DNA of 33,356 nucleotides, from assembly GCA_046303115.1 (NCBI GenBank), contig JBKCGZ010000198.1, positions 1 through 33,356 of the forward strand, read 5' to 3'. The notes under the pieces were generated by a model. It was given only the letters and a program-made list of their open reading frames with translations. It was not told the origin of the DNA and made no database searches. This stretch comes from CAINEC01 sp046303115. GTDB taxonomy: Bacteria; Bacteroidota; Bacteroidia; AKYH767-A; OLB10. How positions within the stretch are numbered: position 1 is the stretch's first letter; the number at the start of each line of letters is the position of its first letter. The position numbers and the translations under genes are program-made. Below, in pieces: positions 1 to 8,067 of this stretch.

Positions 1-1122
1 AATAACTTAAATACTAATAGCAGGGAAGTTGCTTTTACGAATATGTCAAAAACTATTAACTCTAACGGCTCGGATTACCGTCCATTGATGGGCGTTGCCG
101 ATACAGTCGTTTATTTTAGTTCTAAGCGTAAAGGGACTACGGGTGGATTAATTGATCCGGATGGCATCGCTTACTCTGATATTTTCTTTTGGACGCAAAA
201 CGATACCGCAGTTAGCAAGGCAAAGAATGCTGGAATTAATTTGAATACTGCAGAGTTCGATGAGTTGTTTTATATTTCTCCTGCAGGAGATAAAATGATT
301 ACTTATTTTGATTCTCCAGAGGTATATCGTGATTTAATGATTACTAAGTTAGTTGGTAAAGCATGGGAAAAGCCGGTTTCATTAGGTAAAGACTTTACAA
401 CTAAACTAGATGAAACTGGAGCAACACTTACTCCCGATGGTATGACGCTATATTTTTCGTATGAAGCAGCAGGAAGTAAAACAGGAAAAGATATTTACGT
501 GAGTACGCGAACAGAATCTACTTCTTGGACAAAGCCTGAGCGTTTAGGTGACAATATTAATTCAGCTTATGATGATGATTATCCTTCGATGTGGATTGAT
601 GGGAAAACATTGTTCTTTTCTTCGCGCGGACATGGAAGTATTGGAGGATATGATGTGTTTAAAGTGACGATGAAAGATCCGAAAGAAGGATTTAGTAGGC
701 CGGAGAATATCGGATATCCTTTAAATACACTTTATGATGATTTTCCTCCTGCAATAAAGCCTGATGGTAAATCAGGATATGTTTGCCAGGTGCGTGATAG
801 CGGATTAGGCGATTATGATATTTATAGTTTTAAATCAACAACTTCGTTAGTAGAGAAGTCGCTTACGTGGATACAAGGAAAAACATTTGCTTTAACGGGT
901 ATGCCAGCAAAAGGAGCTTATATCACTATTACGGATGCACAAACAGGAAGTGCGGTTGCAAACATAACCAGTAATGAGGCTAGCGGACGATTTGACGTTG
1001 CTTTGCCAAATGGGACATACAAAGTGTTGGCTAAGCATGCAAAGCTTGGCAGAGCGGAGGAAATTACGTTAACGGTAAACGGTGAGTACAAGCAAGTGAT
1101 AGAAGTTAAATTTCCAAACTAA
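1..1122 (+). CDS. PD40 beta-propeller protein with C-terminal carboxypeptidase-regulatory-like domain, 5' end outside window
   Basis: The reading frame is open from base 1, so the ATG at 43 is probably internal and the gene starts upstream; 373 residues are visible. Several PD40/WD40-like blades can be seen, with cores such as TPDGMTLYFS, DGKTLFFSSRG followed by GGYDVF, and KPDGKSGYV followed by GDYDIY. These are typical of TolB/PorE-like envelope proteins. The last 80 or so residues (from about IQGKTFALTG) look like a carboxypeptidase-regulatory-like beta sandwich. In the T9SS-associated PorE family the order is TPR, PD40, CRD, OmpA-like peptidoglycan binder; here the protein stops after the CRD-like part, with no OmpA domain. 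A periplasmic or outer-membrane scaffold role is inferred. The exonuclease gene starts 5 bases after the stop, suggesting cotranscription. Family assignment is firm; exact function is unknown. Confidence 0.75.
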   Translation, partial: NNLNTNSREVAFTNMSKTINSNGSDYRPLMGVADTVVYFSSKRKGTTGGLIDPDGIAYSDIFFWTQNDTAVSKAKNAGINLNTAEFDELFYISPAGDKMITYFDSPEVYRDLMITKLVGKAWEKPVSLGKDFTTKLDETGATLTPDGMTLYFSYEAAGSKTGKDIYVSTRTESTSWTKPERLGDNINSAYDDDYPSMWIDGKTLFFSSRGHGSIGGYDVFKVTMKDPKEGFSRPENIGYPLNTLYDDFPPAIKPDGKSGYVCQVRDSGLGDYDIYSFKSTTSLVEKSLTWIQGKTFALTGMPAKGAYITITDAQTGSAVANITSNEASGRFDVALPNGTYKVLAKHAKLGRAEEITLTVNGEYKQVIEVKFPN

Positions 1123-1127
1123 TTAAG

Positions 1128-1898
1128 ATGTTATTACAGTTAAGCAAGCCATTGGCTTTTTTCGATTTAGAAACAACAGGTATTACCGTTGGGAATGATC
1201 GTATAGTTGAGATTTGTATTTTGAAGTTAATGCCGGATGGATCTAAGCAGGTTTATACAAAACGCATTAATCCTGAAATTCCTATTCCTGAATTCGCATC
1301 GAAGGTGCATGGTATTTACAATAAAGATGTAGAAACCGAGCCAACGTTTAAGCAACTTGCTCCTGAAATTGCTGCGTTTATTGGCAATGCCGATTTAGCT
1401 GGATACAATTCTAATAAGTTTGATGTCCCAATGTTAGTCGATGAGTTTTTACGTGTGGGTGTCGACTTTGATATGAGTAATCGTAAGATGGTTGATGTGC
1501 AAAATGTGTTTCATAAAATGGAGCAACGTACATTATCAGCAGCTTATAAATTTTACTGCAACAAAGAAATTGAAAATGCACATAGTGCCGAAGCTGATAT
1601 CACTGCAACGTATGAAGTGTTAATGGCACAGTTAGAACGATATGATTCGTTGGCGAAAGATGTTCAAGGACTTGCTGCATTTACAGCGATGAACTCGAAT
1701 GTTGATTTAGCTGGAAGAATTGTCTACAACGATAAAGGACAAGAAGTGTTTAACTTCGGAAAACACAAGGGCAAAACTGTTGATGATGTTTTTTCAAACG
1801 AGCCTTCGTACTACGAGTGGATGATGAATGGCGATTTCCCTGCGGAGACAAAAAAGACATTGACCGCTTTAAGGTTGAGACATAAGAATTCGAGATAG
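1128..1898 (+). CDS. DEDDh 3'-5' exonuclease (DnaQ/epsilon-like) with small C-terminal module
   Basis: 256 residues. The N-terminal two thirds is an RNase T/DnaQ exonuclease fold: Exo I is FFDLETTG with D13 and E15, Exo II is AGYNSNKFDVPML with D99, and Exo III is HSAEAD with H152 and D157. All four acidic residues and the general-base His of the DEDDh class are therefore present, and activity as a 3'-5' exonuclease on DNA or RNA is expected. The C-terminal 50 residues (FNFGKHKGKTVDDV, then YYEWMM) resemble the small DUF3820-type module often appended to such nucleases in Bacteroidota. No polymerase-binding clamp motif was recognised, so it could be a stand-alone proofreading or repair nuclease rather than replicative epsilon. 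It sits 5 bases after the PD40 gene. Confidence 0.85.
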   Translation: MLLQLSKPLAFFDLETTGITVGNDRIVEICILKLMPDGSKQVYTKRINPEIPIPEFASKVHGIYNKDVETEPTFKQLAPEIAAFIGNADLAGYNSNKFDVPMLVDEFLRVGVDFDMSNRKMVDVQNVFHKMEQRTLSAAYKFYCNKEIENAHSAEADITATYEVLMAQLERYDSLAKDVQGLAAFTAMNSNVDLAGRIVYNDKGQEVFNFGKHKGKTVDDVFSNEPSYYEWMMNGDFPAETKKTLTALRLRHKNSR

Positions 1899-1972
1899 CA
1901 ATTTGATGGTTAGGTGAGTAAGCACTTTTCATTAGTGTAGGTTTATATTGTTAAAGTATAATTAGATAATAG

Positions 1973-2039
1973 AAACGAGAGTAATTTTTACCCTTGTATT
2001 ATAAACGAGGGTAAAAAACGTGGGTTTTTAATCTCGTTT
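1973..2039. repeat. Nested inverted repeats between exonuclease and chitinase genes
   Basis: Outer arms AAACGAGA (1973-1980) and TCTCGTTT (2032-2039) are perfect complements. They enclose inner arms TTTTTACCCTTG (1985-1996) and CGAGGGTAAAAA (2006-2017), complementary except for one position, around a 9-base loop. The element lies in the 159-base gap between the exonuclease stop and the chitinase start. The T-run precedes the inner stem rather than following it, so the inner hairpin is not a standard intrinsic terminator; the outer pair is followed by a few T's. It could end the upstream transcript, act in the chitinase leader, or be a protein-binding site. Confidence 0.5.
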
Positions 2040-2057
2040 TGAACACAACTATAAAAC

Positions 2058-3140
2058 ATGAAGAGAATAAACATTTATATCTTGCTTTTATTTATTTCAA
2101 TAAATAGTTTTTCTCAATCCTCCTCATTTCGCGTTGTCGGTTATTATGCTGGAAGAACAATTGCGCCTGATAGTTTTGAAGTTGAAAAGCTAACACATCT
2201 TATTTGGTGCTTCGGACATTTAGATGGAAACAAATTAAGCATTGCGAATGCAACGGATAGTAGCATCATTCAGCAAATAGTGGCGTTAAAACAACGCAAT
2301 CCGAAATTAAAGGTGATGTTATCTTTAGGAGGTTGGGGTGGCTGTGAACATTGCTCCGTGGTTTTTGCGAGTGATAGCGGACGAAAAGAATTTGCGCAAT
2401 CTGCAAAAGCCTTAAATGATTTTTTTAAAACCGATGGTATTGATCTCGATTGGGAGTATCCAGTTGTAAAAGGTTTTCCAGGACATGCATATAGCTTGGA
2501 TGATAAAAATAATTTTACAGCATTAGTTAAAACACTTCGTGAAATATTAAATCCTGCGAATGAAATAAGTTTTGCTGCTGGAGGATTTACTAATTACATC
2601 GATTCAGCTATTGATTGGAAAGTGGCGATAAAGTATGTTGACTTTATCAATGTAATGAGTTATGATTTAGTGCATGGGTATTCTAAAATTAGCGGACATC
2701 ACACTCCGTTGTATTCCACACCACAGCAAACAGAATCTACCGACCACGCAGTAACGTTAATGGTGAATTCGGGTGTGCCAGAAAACAAGATTGTCATTGG
2801 CGCAGCCTTTTACGGACGATTTTTTAAAATGACAACAAAAGGGCCTGTTGATTTATACCAGCCTTGTGAATTTGTGCATGGCTTTTCGTATAAATATGCA
2901 ACCGATTCTTTAAATGGCTTTACACGTAAATGGGATGACATTGCAAAAGCCCCTTATGCAATTAACGAACAACGAAAGCTCATCGCTACCTACGACGACG
3001 AACAGTCGGTTGCGCTCAAAACCCGTTACGCTCTAAACAAAAATTTAGGCGGGATTATGTTCTGGCAGCTGTACGATGATAAGTTTACGAGGGGATTGTT
3101 GGATGCGATTACAGATGTGTGGAGAGTGGGCGAGAGGTGA
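2058..3140 (+). CDS. Secreted glycoside hydrolase family 18 chitinase
   Basis: 360 residues with an N-terminal signal peptide (hydrophobic ILLLFISINSFSQ, cleavage likely after Q20). The mature part is a GH18 TIM barrel: strand motif SLGGWGG (89-95) and the catalytic signature DGIDLDWE (126-133), in which E133 is the proton donor of the substrate-assisted mechanism. The C-terminal IMFWQLYDD is the usual last barrel strand with its substrate-binding Trp. It should cleave beta-1,4-N-acetylglucosamine linkages in chitin or related glycans outside the cytoplasm. No chitin-binding module and no type IX secretion C-terminal domain are visible, so it may stay periplasmic. It appears monocistronic. 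An endo-N-acetylglucosaminidase activity within GH18 is the main alternative. Confidence 0.92.
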   Translation: MKRINIYILLLFISINSFSQSSSFRVVGYYAGRTIAPDSFEVEKLTHLIWCFGHLDGNKLSIANATDSSIIQQIVALKQRNPKLKVMLSLGGWGGCEHCSVVFASDSGRKEFAQSAKALNDFFKTDGIDLDWEYPVVKGFPGHAYSLDDKNNFTALVKTLREILNPANEISFAAGGFTNYIDSAIDWKVAIKYVDFINVMSYDLVHGYSKISGHHTPLYSTPQQTESTDHAVTLMVNSGVPENKIVIGAAFYGRFFKMTTKGPVDLYQPCEFVHGFSYKYATDSLNGFTRKWDDIAKAPYAINEQRKLIATYDDEQSVALKTRYALNKNLGGIMFWQLYDDKFTRGLLDAITDVWRVGER

Positions 3141-3232
3141 GGGGTAATTTATTATTTATATTTTGATTGTGTTTGACATAAAACAATTGTCCTCCTCAAA
3201 CGTTCTCTTAAAAGCAAATAAATTTAATCACC

Positions 3233-3817
3233 ATGAAAATAGTTTATGTTATCCTCGGAATAGTTGTACTTGCTTTTATAGTTATACAGGTTTATGCATT
3301 AAAGAGCCAGAAAGATATTGAAATGTATCCGTATACCGTCAAGAAAAAATACGATGGGTTTGAAGTGCGTAGTTATGATGCTTCTTTGTTTACTTCGGTA
3401 AAGCTCGGCACTAACCAATATAAAAAAGCCTCTAGTACAGGATTCAGAATTTTAGCAGGGTATATTTTTGGAGGTAATGAAAGAAATGAAAATATTGCCA
3501 TGACATCTCCCGTTGCTATGTCGTTAGAAGATTCTATGACGATGATGTTTATGGTCCCTAAGAAATATAAAAAGGAATCATTGCCGCAGCCTAATCAATC
3601 GCAAATAGAGTTCAGAGAAGAGCCCGCAAAAGTAGTCGCAGCAATCACTTTCGGTGGCTGGGCAGATGATGAACGAATTGCAGAGTACAAACAAAAATTA
3701 ATTACCGCCTTAGATAAAGAGGGCATCGCATACACCAATAAATTCTACTTTTTAGGATATAACCCACCTTTCGAAATGGTGAATCGTAGGAATGAAGTGA
3801 TAGTAGAGTTGAAGTGA
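3233..3817 (+). CDS. SOUL/HBP-family heme-binding-like protein, membrane-anchored
   Basis: 194 residues. An N-terminal hydrophobic helix (about residues 3-23) acts as an anchor or uncleaved signal. The rest is a SOUL-family domain: the opening YPYTVKKKYDGFEVRSYD matches the family's 'Y.v....yEiR.Y' start, followed by FRILAGYIFGGN, the conserved IAMTSPV and MMFMVPKKY segments, and a C-terminal FLGYNPPFEMVNRRNEV. SOUL proteins bind heme or tetrapyrroles in some lineages, but bacterial members are mostly uncharacterised, so heme binding here is a family inference only. The gene lies between the chitinase and a convergent glycosyltransferase, 32 bases from the latter's 3' end, with no evident operon partner. 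Confidence 0.88.
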   Translation: MKIVYVILGIVVLAFIVIQVYALKSQKDIEMYPYTVKKKYDGFEVRSYDASLFTSVKLGTNQYKKASSTGFRILAGYIFGGNERNENIAMTSPVAMSLEDSMTMMFMVPKKYKKESLPQPNQSQIEFREEPAKVVAAITFGGWADDERIAEYKQKLITALDKEGIAYTNKFYFLGYNPPFEMVNRRNEVIVELK

Positions 3818-3849
3818 TATGTGGTGAGTTAGTTGAAAGTGCAAGTTGA

Positions 3850-5802
3850 TTAACTACCTACTTTTTTAATATTCTTTAAAACAATCCTCCAATCATTCCT
3901 CCAATTGAATTCCTTTGCGTAAAGCGCATTCAAACGATCTTTCGTTACTTCGTTGTCGTTATTAGTGCTCATAGATGCTGGCGATAAGACACCAGGCTTT
4001 AAACCACGAAGAATTTTCTCGTCGCCTCTTTTTCCTACCCAGCTCTTTACTCCTGCTAATACCTGAAAAATATTAATCAGGAAGTTGACGTGATTCTTTA
4101 CAATCAAAATTAAAATAGGAGAGAGTATTAAAAATGCAATCGAAACACATACATCAAATATGCGTTTTTTGCGCTTGTTAGCAGGACTGTTTAAATTCGA
4201 TACATCTACAAAGTAGAGATCGCCATTTTCATTGATAGAATTGCTGCCGATGATAAACATACTCTCCGGAGGTGCAATCTTAAATTCAATATGGCTATTG
4301 CTCACCGAACTCATCAAATTCATAATCTGTGAGGAGGGTAAATCTTTTCCGCAGAAAATGACTTCATTGATTTCATAAACAGAAACGATATCGCTGAAAG
4401 AACTTAAGCTTCCTAAGTAAAACGATTTCAAATTCTGTTGTTCGTTAGTGTCTTCGCTATTGCTGATGAATCCGATAAAACGATTAGTATTACCGCCAAT
4501 CATTAACATCGACAATATTCTATTGACTTCACCAGCATCGCCAACAATCAATAAGCGTTTTTGTGCAGCTTCGTTTAAATGAAAGGTCTTGATTTTTGTA
4601 TAATGCAATAGAATGCGAATCGCGGCAGCAATAAAGCAAGCCCACGCGGTTCCAAATAATATTAATGCTCTAGAGAAACGTAAGTTCTCAGGAAGTAAGG
4701 CATAGCCCACTAAAATTACTAAGGTGCCAATTAGTAATCCCGTAATTAATTTCGAGAAACGAAATGGTTTATCGTAGCCTCCATTTAAATACGCAGAGAG
4801 TATCCAGATGCCAATGTAAATCGGGACTACTACGTTCATGAAGAAAGGAGGGTAGTGCGCTACATTCACATTAATCGACCAATAATCTTTAATGGCCATC
4901 ATGCCTAAGTAAATCAAACCACCATCTACTAACGGTAGCCATATACGATCAATGAATCGTTTAACAATAGCTAGTCCTGCACGAAGCCAAATTGCCATGT
5001 TAATCAAGAAGGAAAACAACGCAGCATTACCAGGAGCAAAATGTTTCTTTGCAAAAATGACCATGGCTTTGTAAAACACAAATACATAGTTCACGCTGCT
5101 CTTCTTTGTACTTTCTCCTTTGTAGTGAATAATCTTTGTATCGGCGAAGTAATAATTCTTATATCCACCTTTGGTAATGCGATAACTTAAATCGATGTCC
5201 TCACCATACATGAAATAATCCTCATCCAACAATCCAACTTTATCAAGCGTTGCTTTACGCATTAACATAAAGGCACCGCTCAACACATCGACTTCATGCG
5301 TTTTGTTTTTATCTAAATAGCCTAGATGATATTTGCCAAATGCTTTTGATTTTGGAAACAGCGATGATAACCCGAAGATCTTATAAAATGCTACCGATGG
5401 AGTAGGTAAGCCTCGCTTTGACTCAGGAAGGAAATTTCCTTTTCCATCAATCATATATACACCTAATCCTCCAGCATCATCATGCGCATCCATAAAGTCA
5501 ACAACCTTTTTAAAAGTGTCTTCTTCAACAACGGTATCAGGATTCAACAACAAAACATACTCACCTTTCGATTTTCGTATAGCCTGGTTGTTAGCTTTTG
5601 AAAATCCAGTGTTATCCTTATTCGCAATCAAATGTACTTCGGGGAAAAGTAATTGCACCATTTCATTAGAGCCATCCGAAGAATTATTATCTACTACAAA
5701 TATTTCTGCATCTACTGTGCGACAAGCATTTTGCACCGACTGTAAGCACTGTTGTAAAAAGTACTTTACGTTATAGTTAACAATGATGACAGATAATTTC
5801 AA
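3850..5802 (-). CDS. GT2 glycosyltransferase fused to a degenerate WbaP-like phosphoglycosyltransferase
   Basis: 650 residues, starting at TTG (5800-5802). An in-frame TAA, which is recR's own stop, lies two codons upstream, and MKLSVIIVNYN is the normal GT2 N-terminus. Residues 1-230 form a GT-A family 2 domain with NPDT (87-90) as the metal-binding motif and FMYGEDIDLSYR (197-208). Five hydrophobic segments follow (about 260-400). Next comes a Rossmann-like CoA-binding-3 domain (416-535, starting RLLIVGD), then KRIFDVCVSIAFLILSPI (545-562), which matches the membrane helix of polyprenyl-phosphate sugar phosphotransferases. The C-terminus resembles the end of that family (QVLAGVKSWVGKR, LKPGV, then FNWRNDWRIVLKNI). 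The usual catalytic stretch between helix and VLxG is missing. It lies 6 bases after recR. A role in surface polysaccharide or lipid-linked glycan synthesis is inferred. Confidence 0.8.
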   Translation of the reverse strand: MKLSVIIVNYNVKYFLQQCLQSVQNACRTVDAEIFVVDNNSSDGSNEMVQLLFPEVHLIANKDNTGFSKANNQAIRKSKGEYVLLLNPDTVVEEDTFKKVVDFMDAHDDAGGLGVYMIDGKGNFLPESKRGLPTPSVAFYKIFGLSSLFPKSKAFGKYHLGYLDKNKTHEVDVLSGAFMLMRKATLDKVGLLDEDYFMYGEDIDLSYRITKGGYKNYYFADTKIIHYKGESTKKSSVNYVFVFYKAMVIFAKKHFAPGNAALFSFLINMAIWLRAGLAIVKRFIDRIWLPLVDGGLIYLGMMAIKDYWSINVNVAHYPPFFMNVVVPIYIGIWILSAYLNGGYDKPFRFSKLITGLLIGTLVILVGYALLPENLRFSRALILFGTAWACFIAAAIRILLHYTKIKTFHLNEAAQKRLLIVGDAGEVNRILSMLMIGGNTNRFIGFISNSEDTNEQQNLKSFYLGSLSSFSDIVSVYEINEVIFCGKDLPSSQIMNLMSSVSNSHIEFKIAPPESMFIIGSNSINENGDLYFVDVSNLNSPANKRKKRIFDVCVSIAFLILSPILILIVKNHVNFLINIFQVLAGVKSWVGKRGDEKILRGLKPGVLSPASMSTNNDNEVTKDRLNALYAKEFNWRNDWRIVLKNIKKVGS

Positions 5803-5808
5803 GTCGTA

Positions 5809-6426
5809 TTATTTTACAAGTTCATGGTCGTAAGGAACACGATTTACAATCGAACGACCTAATGTTACTTCATCCGCGTAAGCTAATTCACCTCCAATAG
5901 CCACACCTCGTGCTAAGGTGCTCACAGGAATGTTAAGCGGCTTTATTTTTTTAAAGATATAAAACAAAGTAGTATCGCCTTCCATCGTTGTACTTAGTGC
6001 CACCACAATCTCACGAATCTCTTTTTTACTTAATCGATCAACGAGCGCATCAATGGTTAGTTGAGAAGGACCAATTCCGTCCATCGGACTAATTAATCCG
6101 CCTAACACATGATAATGTCCTTTAAATTGACTCGTATTTTCAATAGCAATGATATCGCGAATGTCTTCTACAATGCAAATGATTCCTTCATCACGTTTGG
6201 CATCTGCGCAGATATCACAAATGTCGGTGCCCGTAATGTTGTAGCAATGCATACAATAGCGGACTTCCTTTCGAAGCGACCCGATTTTCTCCCCCATATT
6301 TACCACTTGCTCAGGATGCATTTTTAATAAATGCAAAGCCATTCGCAAAGCGCTTTTCTGACCTACACCAGGCAGTTGGGCAAACGCCTGAACGACGTCG
6401 TCGAGTATTTTAGAGGGTAGATTCAC
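5809..6426 (-). CDS. recR: Recombination mediator protein RecR
   Basis: 205 residues, the usual length. The N-terminal helix-hairpin-helix is seen as FAQLPGVGQKSALRMALHLL (residues 15-34). It is followed by the zinc-finger cysteines C58, C61, C70 and C73 (CMHC, then CDIC) and the Toprim domain starting IICIVEDIRDI (82-92), with the family signature HVLGGLISPMDGIGP (106-120). RecR works with RecO and RecF to load RecA on single-stranded DNA gaps. The glycosyltransferase gene follows after 6 bases in the same reading frame. A divergent symporter gene lies upstream. Confidence 0.97.
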   Translation of the reverse strand: MNLPSKILDDVVQAFAQLPGVGQKSALRMALHLLKMHPEQVVNMGEKIGSLRKEVRYCMHCYNITGTDICDICADAKRDEGIICIVEDIRDIIAIENTSQFKGHYHVLGGLISPMDGIGPSQLTIDALVDRLSKKEIREIVVALSTTMEGDTTLFYIFKKIKPLNIPVSTLARGVAIGGELAYADEVTLGRSIVNRVPYDHELVK

Positions 6427-6452
6427 GTTTCAATTTCCCGTATCGGGGATTA

Positions 6453-6479
6453 CAAATTTACGAATCATAAGATGTTCAA
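6453..6479 (-). promoter_or_regulatory. Candidate promoter for recR
   Basis: On the minus strand TAAATTTG (complement of 6453-6460) matches the Bacteroidota -7 element TAnnTTTG exactly. A TTG (complement of 6477-6479) lies 16 bases upstream as a possible -33 element, a slightly short spacer. The recR start codon is about 26 bases downstream. Motif match only. Confidence 0.5.
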
Positions 6480-6542
6480 AAAATATTATCGTTGAAAGTT
6501 TTGAATATTTATTCATGACTAATTTGGATGAAATTTTAAAGC

Positions 6543-8015
6543 ATGACTCCTGCACTTACGATATCCCTGGTTTTACTTTATTTCGTAGTATTATTGGTTA
6601 TTTCCTGGTATACTGCCCGTAATGCAGGTAACTTCGGATTCTTCCTCGGCAATAAGTCGTCTCCTTGGTATATTGTTGCCTTTGGAATGATTGGTACTTC
6701 GCTCTCAGGAGTGACCTTTGTGTCGGTGCCAGGTACGGTACAAACCCAGGCCATGTCGTATATGATGGTGGTAGTGGGTTATCTGTTTGGATACTTGGCC
6801 ATTGCTTATTATTTACTTCCCTTGTATTACAGATTACAGCTTACATCCATCTACACGTATCTTCAAACGCGTTTCGGTATGACAACCTATAAGTCGGGAG
6901 CAATGCTGTTTATTGTGGCAAGAACTATTGGTGCAACAGCTCGATTATACCTCGTGATTTATGTCTTACAAGCATTTTTGCTGAATGATGCAGGTATCCC
7001 GTTTTGGGCTACGGCTTTGTTTATTTTATTGTTGATTGTTGCATATACTTTTAAGGGTGGTGTTAAAACAATTGTGTGGACAGATACTTTACAGACATCG
7101 TTTATGCTTGGTGGATTAGTGTTATGTGTTTATTTCATTCTGAAAAATTTGAACATCGATTTTTCTACTGCTTACCAAACAATGCAAGATGCTGGTCATG
7201 CGAATTGGCTGATTACTGATTATAAAAGTCCTGCTTACTTTTTAAAACATTTAATAGGTGGGGCCTTTATTGCGATTACGATGACAGGTCTTGATCAGGA
7301 GATGATGCAAAAAAACATTTCTGTTAAAACATTAGGTGGTGCGCAAAAGAATGTAGTGACGTTAGGTTTTATTTTGATAGTAGTCAATTTCTTGTTTTTA
7401 TTCCTTGGCGGGTTATTGTACATATATGCTGAGAAAGTAGGGATTAATATTGCAGCGAAAGATTTCAAGAGTGATAATTTGTTCCCGGATATTGCATTGA
7501 ATTACTTTCCTCCGGTGATGGGATTTATCTTTATTATAGCGTTAATTTCTGCATTATTTCCAAGTGCAGATGGTGCTATTACAGCATTGACATCTTCCTT
7601 TTGCATTGACATATTAGGCATACAACGAAATGAGCAATGGGATGAAAACAAGCAATTGCAAGTAAGAAGAATGGTGCATATTGGATTTGCTATTTTGTTT
7701 TTGTTGGCGGTTATGTTTTTCTATTGGTTGAATGATCAATCGATAATAAATCTGATTTTAAGATTAGCAGGTTATACTTACGGACCGTTATTAGGAATAT
7801 TTGTATTCGGGATGTTTACTAAACGATCATTGAAAGAAGGTCTTGTTCCCTTTGTTTGCATTTTATCTCCATTCTTAACATGGGAATTGGTAGAGCATGC
7901 TCCGATATGGCTTGGTGGATATAAATTTGGAAATGAATTAATTGTTGTGAACGGCTTAATTACCTATGCAGGATTGTTCATTTTCAGTCATAATAATCAA
8001 AAATTAACTAAATAA
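6543..8015 (+). CDS. Sodium:solute symporter (SSS family)
   Basis: 490 residues of almost wholly membrane-embedded sequence, with about 13 hydrophobic segments beginning at residues 5-22. Features of the SSS/LeuT-fold family include the early FFLGNKSSPWYIVAFGMIGTSLSGVTF region, the GGVKTIVWTDTLQ motif near residue 172, the GLDQEMMQKNIS loop and FPSADGAITALTSSFCIDI, which corresponds to the conserved Ser-rich sodium-site helix. It should import a solute driven by the sodium gradient; the substrate cannot be read from sequence. It is divergent from recR and seems to be transcribed alone. Confidence 0.92.
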   Translation: MTPALTISLVLLYFVVLLVISWYTARNAGNFGFFLGNKSSPWYIVAFGMIGTSLSGVTFVSVPGTVQTQAMSYMMVVVGYLFGYLAIAYYLLPLYYRLQLTSIYTYLQTRFGMTTYKSGAMLFIVARTIGATARLYLVIYVLQAFLLNDAGIPFWATALFILLLIVAYTFKGGVKTIVWTDTLQTSFMLGGLVLCVYFILKNLNIDFSTAYQTMQDAGHANWLITDYKSPAYFLKHLIGGAFIAITMTGLDQEMMQKNISVKTLGGAQKNVVTLGFILIVVNFLFLFLGGLLYIYAEKVGINIAAKDFKSDNLFPDIALNYFPPVMGFIFIIALISALFPSADGAITALTSSFCIDILGIQRNEQWDENKQLQVRRMVHIGFAILFLLAVMFFYWLNDQSIINLILRLAGYTYGPLLGIFVFGMFTKRSLKEGLVPFVCILSPFLTWELVEHAPIWLGGYKFGNELIVVNGLITYAGLFIFSHNNQKLTK

Positions 8016-8039
8016 ATATCCCTATATAATTTATAGAAG

Positions 8040-8047
8040 TATATTTG
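8040..8047 (+). promoter_or_regulatory. Candidate -7 promoter element for the LysM gene
   Basis: TATATTTG matches TAnnTTTG exactly and lies 20 bases before the ATG at 8068. No TTG is present at the expected -33 distance, so this is a partial match. Confidence 0.45.
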
Positions 8048-8067
8048 CACAAGAATAAAACCGCCCT

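Noticed and set aside
1985..2017. Intrinsic terminator after the exonuclease gene
   Set aside because: The T-run is on the 5' side of the stem and A's follow it, the reverse of a terminator on either strand.
2058..3140. Type IX secretion C-terminal domain on the chitinase
   Set aside because: The protein ends with the GH18 barrel; there is no extra sorting domain.
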